DNA from: Maricaulaceae bacterium
Lineage (GTDB): Bacteria > Pseudomonadota > Alphaproteobacteria > Caulobacterales > Maricaulaceae
Reading direction: 5' to 3'
Assembly: GCA_026126205.1 (NCBI GenBank)
Contig: JAHCJP010000001.1
Coordinates: 1 to 64,000, forward strand
Length of the DNA stretch: 64,000 bases
Shown here: positions 1 to 8,695 of the stretch, in pieces
Layout: every line of letters begins with the position of its first letter
Position numbering within the stretch: the first letter of the stretch is position 1
Program-made: the position numbers and the translations under genes
Notes under the pieces: model-generated
The model's input: only the letters and a program-made list of their open reading frames with translations
Databases searched by the model: none
What the model was told of the DNA's origin: nothing

Positions 1-2
1 CC

Positions 3-812
3 GCGGAGGCGGCCGAGCCGCTGCGCAGGCTGCTTGTCGCCGGCCGCGCGCCGCTTGAAGCCTGGAGCGGGGCCAAGACCGAAACGCCCGGCGCCGCTTC
101 GACCCCGGTTTCCGGAGCCGTGAAGGCGGCCGCCGCGCCGCTCGCGCCCACGCCGAACCCGGCTGCGACTCCGCCACAGGGCGCCGCAGCGCCGGCTCTC
201 GCCGAACCGCAGCCCGCAGCGGCGTTGCGCCAGCCCTTGCCGGTTACGAACGCCGCGCCTCACGCCGCGGGCGACCACAAGCCCGACCCGGTGATCGAGC
301 GCGCGCAGGAAACGGCGCGGCTGGAATTCGCCCGTGCGATGGAGCGGCCCGCGTCCCCCGCCGCCGCAAGCGGCGCGCGCCTGCCGCAAGGCGCGCCCGC
401 GGCGCTGGCGGCCCAGATCGCATCGCGCTTCCACGCCGGCGCGCGCAATTTCGAGATTCGCCTCGACCCGCCGCAGCTTGGCCGGGTGGATGTGCGCATG
501 AAGCTGGGCGCCGATAACCGCGTGCAGGCGATCATGACGGTGGAGCGAGCCGATGCGCTGGGCGAACTGCAACGCGCCGCGCGTGAGCTGGAGCGCGACC
601 TCGCTGACGCCGGCCTGCACCTGGAAGCCGGAGGTCTGACCTTCCAGTTGTCAGACCAGGGTGAAAACCCGGACCGGGACGGCGGCGATGAGGGCGCCGG
701 AGATTTCACCGCCCTGGCCGCGGATGCGGACGCCGGGACGGACGCCGGGCCGCAGCCGCGTGCCTACGGTTTCATGCTGTCGGGCGCCGGCGGCGTCGAC
801 ATGAGAGTTTAG
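3..812 (+). CDS. fliK: Flagellar hook-length control protein FliK (C-terminal part, 5' end outside window)
   Basis: The frame is open from the first bases of the window, so the true start lies upstream. A GTG at 120 is only an internal candidate. The N-terminal part seen is Ala/Pro-rich, as in FliK linkers. The last third holds the Flg_hook domain with the signature IRLDPPQLGRVDVRMKL, followed by a helix-rich segment. FliK measures the hook and switches the export gate from hook to filament substrates. The stop codon overlaps the AGGGAG ribosome site of flgD, so the two genes are co-transcribed. The family is clear; only the N-terminus is unknown. Confidence 0.85.
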   Translation, partial: AEAAEPLRRLLVAGRAPLEAWSGAKTETPGAASTPVSGAVKAAAAPLAPTPNPAATPPQGAAAPALAEPQPAAALRQPLPVTNAAPHAAGDHKPDPVIERAQETARLEFARAMERPASPAAASGARLPQGAPAALAAQIASRFHAGARNFEIRLDPPQLGRVDVRMKLGADNRVQAIMTVERADALGELQRAARELERDLADAGLHLEAGGLTFQLSDQGENPDRDGGDEGAGDFTALAADADAGTDAGPQPRAYGFMLSGAGGVDMRV

Positions 813-822
813 GGAGATCCGC

Positions 823-1485
823 ATGGACATTGAGAGTCTTGGCGGTCTGACCGGAACGGCCCCTAACGCGTCGCAGGCGCGGCTGGCCGAGAATTTCGAG
901 ATGTTCCTGACGCTGCTCACCGCGCAGATGCGCAATCAGGACCCGCTCAACCCGCTTGATTCCACGCAGTTCGTGAACCAGCTGGTCAATTTCTCCAGCG
1001 TCGAACAGCAAATCGCCGCCAATCAGCACCTGCAGAACCTGCTGATGATCCAGTCGGCGTCTGCGCAGGGCGCCGCAGTGGGCTTCATCGGGCGCGAGGC
1101 GACGCTGGAGACGCCGCAAAACATGCTGCAGGACGGCCAGGCCCGCTGGAGCTACGAAGTGCCGGAAGGCGCGACCGTGACGGCGCTGGTGATCAAGGAC
1201 GCGGACGGAACCGTTGTCGCGCGCCTGGATGGCGAGACCGGCGCCGGCCGCAAGGACTTCGTCTGGGATGGCCGCGCCGATGGCGGCGCGCCTCTGCCCG
1301 ACGGCGTCTACACGCTGGAGGTTTCCGTGACGGGAGAAGACGGCGACGCGGCGCCAGCACGTGTTTTCGCCACTTCGCGGGTGACGGGCGTCGACCTGTC
1401 TGGCTCGGAAGTCATTATCGAAATGGGCGCGGTTCGCGCTCCGCTGTCATCGGTGCAGTCTCTCAGGGAGGCGCCGGTCACCTGA
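823..1485 (+). CDS. flgD: Flagellar hook assembly (cap) protein FlgD
   Basis: This 220-aa protein caps the growing hook so that FlgE subunits can polymerise outside the cell. The N-terminal third carries the hallmark FLTLLTAQMRNQDPLNPLDS and the following FVNQLVNFSSVEQQ helix. The C-terminal half has the FlgD Ig-like pattern ending in LPDGVYTLEV. The ATG is preceded by AGGGAG at 811-816, which overlaps the fliK stop. Length and domain order are normal. It sits between fliK and flgE, the usual order in this group. Confidence 0.96.
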   Translation: MDIESLGGLTGTAPNASQARLAENFEMFLTLLTAQMRNQDPLNPLDSTQFVNQLVNFSSVEQQIAANQHLQNLLMIQSASAQGAAVGFIGREATLETPQNMLQDGQARWSYEVPEGATVTALVIKDADGTVVARLDGETGAGRKDFVWDGRADGGAPLPDGVYTLEVSVTGEDGDAAPARVFATSRVTGVDLSGSEVIIEMGAVRAPLSSVQSLREAPVT

Positions 1486-1589
1486 TCCACGGGCCTCCGG
1501 GCCCGGCGCCGCGCATGGAGAAACCGGGCGCGACGTGAACCAACAACCAGCAGAAGGCTCCACACAAGCCAACTGGCAAGGAGCATGAG

Positions 1590-2978
1590 ATGAGCATCAA
1601 TTCCGCCCTCTGGGCCGGCGCGACCGGCCTGCTGGCGAACTCAAGCGCGATGGCGGCGATTTCCGACAACATCGCGAACGTCAACACCGTGGGTTACAAG
1701 CGGTCTTCGACCCTTTTCACGCCGTTGTACGATTCCTCCAAGCAAGGAGTGTCCTACAATGCCGGCGGGGTGATGGCGAGCACGCGGACGAGCGTGTCGA
1801 CGCCGGGTCTCCTCACCCCCGGGGCTTCCGCCACCAGCCTGGCGGTGTCCGGGAACGGCTTCTTCGTGGTGCGGACCAAGGCCGCCGACGTCGCCTCGAC
1901 CGACCCCGTGTACTTCACGCGCGCCGGTGATTTCAGCCCGGACGGCAACGGCTATCTGCGCAACGCCGCCGGCCTGTATCTGTTCGGCTGGCCGGTTTCA
2001 TCCGACGGCTCCACGCCGGCGAACCCCACCGACGTGAACCTGCTGGAAGCGGTGAACCTCGGCGGCATCAGCGGCGCGGCGGAAGCCACCACCACCATGC
2101 GCATCAACGCCAACCTGCGCGCCAGCCAGGCTGTGTCGCCCGACGAAGCGACCTATAATCCCGCGCTCGCCGCCAACAACATGGCTTCGGGCGCTGTGAC
2201 GCCTGACTTTCAGCGCAATATCCAGATCTTCGACAGCCAGGGCGGTGTGCGCACGGTGACTCTGTCGATCCTGAAGAGCGCCAATCCCAACGAATGGCAC
2301 GCTGAGCTGCACATCGTCCCCGCGAGCGACGTGGAGACCGGTCCGGACCTTGTCAATGGCCAGATTGCTGCGGGCCTGATCCGCTTCACGCCCGAGGGCG
2401 CGTACGACGCCGCCAACTCCACCCTGCCGGCGTCGCTGGATTTTCTCGCCTCCGACGCGGCGGGGCCGCTTGTCGGCAGCCAGGTGAAGTGGGCGGCCAA
2501 TCTCGGCATCGGCGAGCAAAACGTCAGCCTGGGCCTTGGCGGCGGCGGCGAACCCGGCGGACTGACCCAGTACGACAGCCCTTCGGCGCTGATCTCCAGC
2601 CAGGTCAACGGCTCGGTATTCGGCTCGTTCGCCGGCGTCAATATCGACGAGGAGGGCTTCGTCTACGCCCGCTTCACCAACGGCATCGTTCGCAAGATCT
2701 ACCAGGTGCCGGTGGCGACCTTCGTCAACCCGAACGGTCTGACCACGATCAGCGGCGGCGCCTATGCGACGTCGCCGGACTCCGGCCAGTACACGCTGAA
2801 CACGCCGGGCTCCGGCGCGTCCGGGACCATCGCGTCGCAGGCGCTGGAAAGCTCGAACGTCGATATCGCCACCGAGTTCACCAACCTGATCACCACACAG
2901 CGGGCCTATTCGGCCTCGTCGAAGATCATCACCACCGCCGACGAGATGCTGGACGAGGCGATCCGCATGAAACGCTAG
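1590..2978 (+). CDS. flgE: Flagellar hook protein FlgE
   Basis: This 462-aa protein is the structural subunit of the hook. The N-terminus contains the rod/hook motif ISDNIANVNTVGYKRS. The C-terminus contains the matching helix ESSNVDIATEFTNLITTQRA; together they form the D0 coiled coil. The middle is a Gly/Ala/Ser-rich variable region, typical of exported hook domains. The start is supported by an AAGGAG site just upstream. Readers expecting a sigma-54 promoter should note that none with both -24 and -12 elements is evident in the 104-bp gap after flgD. A hairpin follows the stop. Confidence 0.96.
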   Translation: MSINSALWAGATGLLANSSAMAAISDNIANVNTVGYKRSSTLFTPLYDSSKQGVSYNAGGVMASTRTSVSTPGLLTPGASATSLAVSGNGFFVVRTKAADVASTDPVYFTRAGDFSPDGNGYLRNAAGLYLFGWPVSSDGSTPANPTDVNLLEAVNLGGISGAAEATTTMRINANLRASQAVSPDEATYNPALAANNMASGAVTPDFQRNIQIFDSQGGVRTVTLSILKSANPNEWHAELHIVPASDVETGPDLVNGQIAAGLIRFTPEGAYDAANSTLPASLDFLASDAAGPLVGSQVKWAANLGIGEQNVSLGLGGGGEPGGLTQYDSPSALISSQVNGSVFGSFAGVNIDEEGFVYARFTNGIVRKIYQVPVATFVNPNGLTTISGGAYATSPDSGQYTLNTPGSGASGTIASQALESSNVDIATEFTNLITTQRAYSASSKIITTADEMLDEAIRMKR

Positions 2979-3000
2979 GGCCGGTGAGGCCATCTGAACG

Positions 3001-3034
3001 GCCCCCCGGAGCACCCGGGGGGTCGTGCATTTTA
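3001..3034 (+). terminator. Probable terminator after flgE
   Basis: An 8-bp stem CCCCCCGG/CCGGGGGG with a loop of about 5 nt follows the flgE stop by some 20 nt. A short T-run (3031-3033) lies a few bases after the stem. It separates the hook genes from the sciP promoter region. The U-tract is weak and interrupted, so efficiency is uncertain. Confidence 0.5.
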
Positions 3035-3067
3035 AAGTGTTGATTAAGCGTATTTTTACCGCGGCGT

Positions 3068-3083
3068 TTAGGCCGCCGTTAAA
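3068..3083 (+). promoter_or_regulatory. Candidate CtrA box upstream of sciP
   Basis: The sequence TTAG-gccgccg-TTAA lies at 3068-3082, followed by A. It matches the CtrA consensus TTAA-N7-TTAA in spacing, with one mismatch in the first half. It is 60 bp before the ATG chosen for sciP. In Caulobacter, sciP transcription depends on CtrA (known from that system). Binding here is inferred. Confidence 0.5.
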
Positions 3084-3142
3084 CTGCGTCGCGTACAGTT
3101 CCCGCCATAAAAGGGTGATTGGTGGAAACGGGAACGACACGC

Positions 3143-3415
3143 ATGCAACCGCGCCAGAGAAAAGAAAACTATGTAATCGGCCCGGACGGCAGCCCCCTGA
3201 CGCTGGCCGACCTGCCGAAACCGGACACCCATCGCTGGGTCATCCGCCGCAAGGCGGAGGTTGTGGCGGCCGTCCGTGGCGGCCTGTTGTCGCTGGACGA
3301 GGCCTGCGAGCGCTATCGCCTGACGGTGGAGGAATTCCTCGGCTGGCAGCGCGCCATCGACCAGCATGGCCTGAAAGGCCTTCGCACCACTCGCCTGCAG
3401 CATTACCGCAACTGA
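3143..3415 (+). CDS. sciP: CtrA inhibitor SciP (DUF1153 family)
   Basis: This small helix-turn-helix protein (90 aa from ATG 3143) carries the conserved DUF1153/SciP block YVIGPDGSPLTLADLP, then WVIRRKAEVVAAVRGGLLS and the closing DQHGLKGLRTTRLQ. In Caulobacter, SciP binds CtrA at target promoters and blocks recruitment of RNA polymerase late in the cycle. Earlier in-frame starts exist at TTG 3119 and GTG 3122. The ATG is preferred because known SciP proteins begin only a few residues before this conserved block. The gene stands between flgE and fliF, as in Caulobacter, and a strong hairpin follows. Confidence 0.9.
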   Translation: MQPRQRKENYVIGPDGSPLTLADLPKPDTHRWVIRRKAEVVAAVRGGLLSLDEACERYRLTVEEFLGWQRAIDQHGLKGLRTTRLQHYRN

Positions 3416-3437
3416 CCGGCGCGCCAGAACGCGTTCG

Positions 3438-3475
3438 CGCCCCGCCTGCGAAACGCAGCTGCGGGGCGTAATCAT
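3438..3475 (+). terminator. Hairpin after sciP, probable terminator
   Basis: This is a long two-part stem: CGCCCCGC (3438-3445) pairs with GCGGGGCG (3461-3468), and the inner CTGCG pairs with CGCAG around an AAA loop. A weak T-containing stretch (TAATCATTTC) follows. It lies just before the fliF promoter region. Confidence 0.55.
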
Positions 3476-3484
3476 TTCAGCGCA

Positions 3485-3500
3485 TTAAACCCTCGTTTAC
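3485..3500 (+). promoter_or_regulatory. Candidate CtrA box upstream of fliF operon
   Basis: TTAA-accctcg-TTTAC at 3485-3500 has exact N7 spacing and one mismatch to the CtrA consensus TTAA-N7-TTAAC. It lies 67 bp before the fliF start. The fliF operon is a CtrA-activated class II flagellar operon in Caulobacter. Together with the sciP box 400 bp upstream, this puts both targets under probable direct CtrA control. Confidence 0.6.
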
Positions 3501-3566
3501 GGGGCAGGTGGGAAAAATCTGCCGGGTGACCGCGAACCGCGCGGCCGCAAGGCGGGATGACTCTCC

Positions 3567-5180
3567 GTGAACGCATTGGCGCAGCAGTTGAAGAATTACG
3601 GTTTCGCGCGCTTCGCCGCGGTGTTCGGCCTGGCGGCCGGCCTGGCGCTGGCGCTGGCCTTTTTCGGCATGAATCTGGGCGGCGGGCAGAACGCCCTGCT
3701 GTATTCGGGGCTCAGCGCGGCCGACGCCTCGGCGGCGGTGGAGCGCCTGGACCAGGCGAACATTCCCTACGAACTGCGCGACGGGGGTTCGGCGATCTAT
3801 GTGCCACGCACGCGGGTGGACGAGGCGCGGGTGCGCGTGGCGCGCGATGGCGCCATCGGCTTCGGCTCCGTCGGATACGAGATTTTCGACCGTTCCGATT
3901 CGCTGGGCGCCACCAGCTTCGTGCAGAACATGAACGCCAAGCGCGCGCTGGAGGGAGAACTGGCGCGCACCATCCAGTCGCTGGAAGCGGTGCAGAGCGC
4001 GCGCGTGCACCTGGTGCTGCCTGAGCGGCGGCTGTTCGAGCGCGAGCGCCAGCAGCCGTCGGCCTCGGTGATCGTCGCCTCGCGCGGCCCGCTGAACGCC
4101 GAACAGATCAACGTGATTCGCAATCTGGTCGCATCGTCGGTGAACGGGCTGGCGCCGACGGCCGTGACCCTCGCCGATCAGACCGGACGCCTGCTGGCCG
4201 GCGCGTCGGACGAGACCGCGGCCGCGGCGGTGTTCGACGAACGCCGCCAGGCCTTCGAGGAGCGCTTGCGCCAGCGGATCATGGACATCGTCGAGGGCGT
4301 CGCCGGCCCCGGCGCCGTGCGGGTGCAGGTCAGCGCCGATCTGGACCGGCAGTCGATCACCGAAAGCTCCGAGATCTACGACCCCGACGGCCGGGTGATC
4401 CGCTCGCGCGAGACGTCCGAGGACATGAGCCGCGAGCAGGACCGGTCCCGCACGGGCCGGGTGTCGGCGTCTGAAAACCTTCCAGGTCAGGAGGCCGAGG
4501 CGACCAATGGCGCGCCGGCCAACGAATCCAGCCGCCGCAATGATACGGTGAACTACGAGATATCCCGCACCACGCGCACCCAGGTGCGCGAGGCCGGCGC
4601 CGTGCAGCGCCTGTCGGTGGCGGTGGCGGTCGACGGCCTGCTGGAGCCGGGGGCGGATGGCGCGCTGGCGTGGAGCCCGCGCCCCGCCGAGGAGATGCAG
4701 CGCATCGAGGCGCTGGTGCGCAGCGCCATGGGCTTCAACGCCGAGCGCGGCGACAGCGTGGAAGTATCGAACGTGCGTTTCTCGCGTCTTGATCCGATGC
4801 TGGGCGAGACCGCGCCATCCGGCTTCTCCTTCAACCGCGACGACATCATGCGCGCCGCCGAGATCGCGGTGATGTTCGTCACCGCCATCCTGGTGATTTT
4901 CCTGGTGGCGCGGCCGCTGGCGCGCGGCGCCGCTGCGCCGGCCCCCGCGGCGGCTGCGGCCGGCGGCGGCGCCGTTTCCGGGCCTGCACGCGCCGAGGCC
5001 CTGCCGGGGCAGGAGAGCGCCGGCGCACTGCCCGCGCCGGAGGATGACGGACGCCGGATCGATATCGCCAAGATCGACGGCCAGGTGAAGGCCTCGTCGG
5101 TGAAGAAAGTGGCCGGCGTGGTCGGCCAGCATCCGGATGAATCGATGTCGATCCTGAGAACCTGGATGCACGAAGCATGA
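3567..5180 (+). CDS. fliF: Flagellar MS-ring protein FliF
   Basis: This 537-aa inner-membrane protein forms the MS-ring, the base on which the rotor and export gate assemble. A first membrane helix lies near residues 14-34 and a second near 430-450 (AVMFVTAILVIFLVARPLA). Between them are the periplasmic ring-building domains (YSGLSAADASAAVERLDQ and the VRVQVSADLD region). The cytoplasmic tail is Ala/Pro-rich and ends in a FliG-binding segment. The start is GTG. It begins an operon running through fliG, fliH, fliN and flbD, with a candidate CtrA box upstream. Confidence 0.96.
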   Translation: MNALAQQLKNYGFARFAAVFGLAAGLALALAFFGMNLGGGQNALLYSGLSAADASAAVERLDQANIPYELRDGGSAIYVPRTRVDEARVRVARDGAIGFGSVGYEIFDRSDSLGATSFVQNMNAKRALEGELARTIQSLEAVQSARVHLVLPERRLFERERQQPSASVIVASRGPLNAEQINVIRNLVASSVNGLAPTAVTLADQTGRLLAGASDETAAAAVFDERRQAFEERLRQRIMDIVEGVAGPGAVRVQVSADLDRQSITESSEIYDPDGRVIRSRETSEDMSREQDRSRTGRVSASENLPGQEAEATNGAPANESSRRNDTVNYEISRTTRTQVREAGAVQRLSVAVAVDGLLEPGADGALAWSPRPAEEMQRIEALVRSAMGFNAERGDSVEVSNVRFSRLDPMLGETAPSGFSFNRDDIMRAAEIAVMFVTAILVIFLVARPLARGAAAPAPAAAAAGGGAVSGPARAEALPGQESAGALPAPEDDGRRIDIAKIDGQVKASSVKKVAGVVGQHPDESMSILRTWMHEA

Positions 5181-5197
5181 TTGCGGAGCGCAGATAG

Positions 5198-6229
5198 ATG
5201 GCGGCGCGCGACGGCAAACGCGTCATTGACGACCCCAACCGCCTCAGCGGCGCTGAAAAGGCGGCCGTCATCCTGCTCGCCCTCGGCGAGGAGGAGCACA
5301 GGCTGTGGGAGATGATGGACGAGGAGGAGATCCGCGAGGTCTCCCAGGCCATGTCCAATCTCGGCAATGTCTCGGCCACCGCTGTCGAGAAGCTGATCGT
5401 CGACTTCGTCAGCCAGATGTCTTCCACCGGCTCGCTGATGGGCTCGTTCGAGGCCACCCAGCGGCTGCTGACCTCGTTCCTGCCCGGCGACAAGGTCGAC
5501 AACATCATGGAGGAGCTGCGCGGCCCCGCCGGCCGCACCATGTGGGACAAGCTGGGCAATGTGAACGAGGTCGTCCTCGCCAACTATCTGAAGAACGAAT
5601 ACCCGCAGACCGTGGCGGTGGTGCTGTCGAAGATCAAGGGCGAGCACGCGGCGCGGGTCCTCAGTTCGATGCCCGAGGATTTCGCCCTTGAGGTGGTGAT
5701 GCGGATGCTGCGCATGGAGCCGGTGCAGCGCGAGATTCTCGACAAGATCGAGGAGACGCTGCGCACCGAGTTCATGAGCAATCTCGCCCGCACCTCCAAG
5801 CATGACAGTCACGAGATGATGGCGGAGATCTTCAATAATTTCGACCGCCAGACGGAGAACCGCTTCCTGACGGCGCTGGAGGAGCGCAACCGCGACTCCG
5901 CCGAGAAGATCCGCGCCCTGATGTTCGTGTTCGAGGACCTGGCGAAGCTGGACCCGAGCGGCATCCAGACGCTGCTGCGCGCCGCCGACAAGGACAAGCT
6001 GGGCCTGGCCCTGAAGGGGGCGTCGGACACGCTGCGCGACCTGTTCTTCTCCAACATGTCGGAGCGCGCGGCGAAAATCCTGAAGGAGGACATGGCCACC
6101 ATGGGGCCGGTGCGGCTGCGCGACGTCGACGCCGCCCAGCAGGAGCTGGTGGCCGTGGCCAAGGACCTGGCCGCCAAGGGCGAAATCCTGCTCGCCGACA
6201 GCGGCGGCGAAGACGAGCTGATTTACTAG
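5198..6229 (+). CDS. fliG: Flagellar motor switch protein FliG
   Basis: This 343-aa rotor protein links the MS-ring to the C-ring and carries the torque-generating face. Its N-terminal domain ([18 protein letters not shown]) binds FliF. The middle domain has the [11 protein letters not shown] motif, here preceded by NEY where enterics have EH. The C-terminal domain contains the charged helix [12 protein letters not shown]. The start lies 17 bp after the fliF stop. Length and domain order are normal. Confidence 0.96.
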   Translation: MAARDGKRVIDDPNRLSGAEKAAVILLALGEEEHRLWEMMDEEEIREVSQAMSNLGNVSATAVEKLIVDFVSQMSSTGSLMGSFEATQRLLTSFLPGDKVDNIMEELRGPAGRTMWDKLGNVNEVVLANYLKNEYPQTVAVVLSKIKGEHAARVLSSMPEDFALEVVMRMLRMEPVQREILDKIEETLRTEFMSNLARTSKHDSHEMMAEIFNNFDRQTENRFLTALEERNRDSAEKIRALMFVFEDLAKLDPSGIQTLLRAADKDKLGLALKGASDTLRDLFFSNMSERAAKILKEDMATMGPVRLRDVDAAQQELVAVAKDLAAKGEILLADSGGEDELIY

Positions 6230-6241
6230 GAACCGGATGAA

Positions 6242-6889
6242 ATGAACGGAGCGGCCAGGAAATTCACCTTCGACACGGAGTTCTCCTCCGAAGGCGAGAT
6301 TCTGCGCGATGGCGAGCGTGTGCGCCGCATCCTGACCGAGGAAGAAGCCGAGGCCCTGCGCCAGGAGGCCTTCCATGAGGGCCGCCAGACCGAGGCGGCG
6401 GCGGGGGCGGACGCCCTGCGCGCCATAGCCTCGCAAATGCAGTTGATCATCACCCGCCTGCATGGCGATGCGGAAATCCTGCGCGCCGAAGCGGCGCACC
6501 TGGCTGTCGCGGCGGCGCGCAAGATCGCCGCCGAGGCGCTGGCGCAATGGCCGGAGGAGACCATCCTGGCGCTGGCGCGCGAGGCGATGGCGGACCTGCG
6601 GGGCGAGCCGCGCTTTTCCGTGCATTGCGATCCGGCGCTGGCCGAAACCCTGGCCACGCGGCTGGGGGAGGCGGCGAAGGCCGCCGGCTTTGACGGCGCG
6701 GTGCGGGTGCGCGGCCAGGACGGCATGCGCGGCGCCGACTGCCGCCTGGAGTGGGGAAGCGGCGCGGTGGAGCGGTCGGCGGACGAGATCGGTGAGCGCC
6801 TGGAGGCGCTGGCGCGGCGCTGGCTGGCGCAGGAAGACGCGCCGGCGGCGACGGCGGAACAGGACGAGCTTAGGGAGACGGGCGCATGA
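6242..6889 (+). CDS. fliH: FliH/FlbE-type flagellar export apparatus protein
   Basis: This 215-aa protein corresponds by position and character to FlbE/FliH of Caulobacter, which tethers and regulates the export ATPase FliI. It has an N-terminal segment rich in Glu, Arg and Ala that can form coiled coil, a central AAHLAVAAARKIAAEAL helix, and a C-terminal FliH-like domain (HCDPALAETLATRL and GMRGADCRLEW). The ATG overlaps the end of a weak ribosome site (GGAACCGG). The next gene overlaps by 4 nt (ATGA), showing translational coupling. Sequence conservation in this family is low, so the call leans on operon context. Confidence 0.8.
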   Translation: MNGAARKFTFDTEFSSEGEILRDGERVRRILTEEEAEALRQEAFHEGRQTEAAAGADALRAIASQMQLIITRLHGDAEILRAEAAHLAVAAARKIAAEALAQWPEETILALAREAMADLRGEPRFSVHCDPALAETLATRLGEAAKAAGFDGAVRVRGQDGMRGADCRLEWGSGAVERSADEIGERLEALARRWLAQEDAPAATAEQDELRETGA

Positions 6890-7269
6890 GCGACGAAACC
6901 GAAACCGAGGCCGCGGCCGGGAGCGATCTCGACCTGCCCGCCTTCGAACCGGGCGACGCGCCGGACGCGAACGCGCCGCCGCCGGTCGTGCAGACCCTGG
7001 CCGATGAAGAGGAGAAGAGCGCCGGCGACCTCGCCCCGGTGTTCGAGATCCCGGTCAATGTCTCCGCCGTGCTGGGCAAGGCGCATATCGACGTCAATTC
7101 ACTGCTGAAACTGAAGGCGGGTTCGATCGTGGAGCTGGACCGCAAGGTCGGCGAGGCGATCGACATCTATGTCAACAACCGTCTGGTCGCGCGCGGAGAG
7201 GTGGTCGTCGTCGACGAACGCCTGGGCGTGACCATGACCGAGATCATCAAGGACGGCGACGCGGCCTGA
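6886..7269 (+). CDS. fliN: Flagellar motor switch protein FliN
   Basis: This 127-aa protein of the C-ring helps bind CheY-P and docks the export ATPase complex. The C-terminal two thirds are a SpoA (surface presentation of antigens) domain with VFEIPVNVSAVLGKA, LLKLKAGSIVELDR and VNNRLVARGEVVVVDE. The N-terminal 45 residues are acidic and probably flexible. Its ATG overlaps the fliH stop. FliM is not in this window. Confidence 0.95.
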   Translation: MSDETETEAAAGSDLDLPAFEPGDAPDANAPPPVVQTLADEEEKSAGDLAPVFEIPVNVSAVLGKAHIDVNSLLKLKAGSIVELDRKVGEAIDIYVNNRLVARGEVVVVDERLGVTMTEIIKDGDAA

Positions 7270-7307
7270 CCGCGCGCCGCGGACTTGAAAGGGAAGGAGA
7301 GTAAGCC

Positions 7308-8672
<1,365 letters not shown>

Positions 8673-8695
8673 ACGGAGGCGGCTGACCGCGCGCG

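Noticed and set aside
1486..1589. Search for a sigma-54 promoter before flgE
   Set aside because: No GG-N10-GC pair matching the -24/-12 consensus was convincing.
3032..3047. TTAA pair upstream of sciP
   Set aside because: The spacing is N8, not the N7 of CtrA boxes; the site at 3068-3082 fits better.
1998..3140. Long open frames antisense to flgE and to many other GC-rich genes
   Set aside because: They mirror third-position GC bias of the real genes, lack ribosome sites and have Arg/His-rich low-complexity translations.
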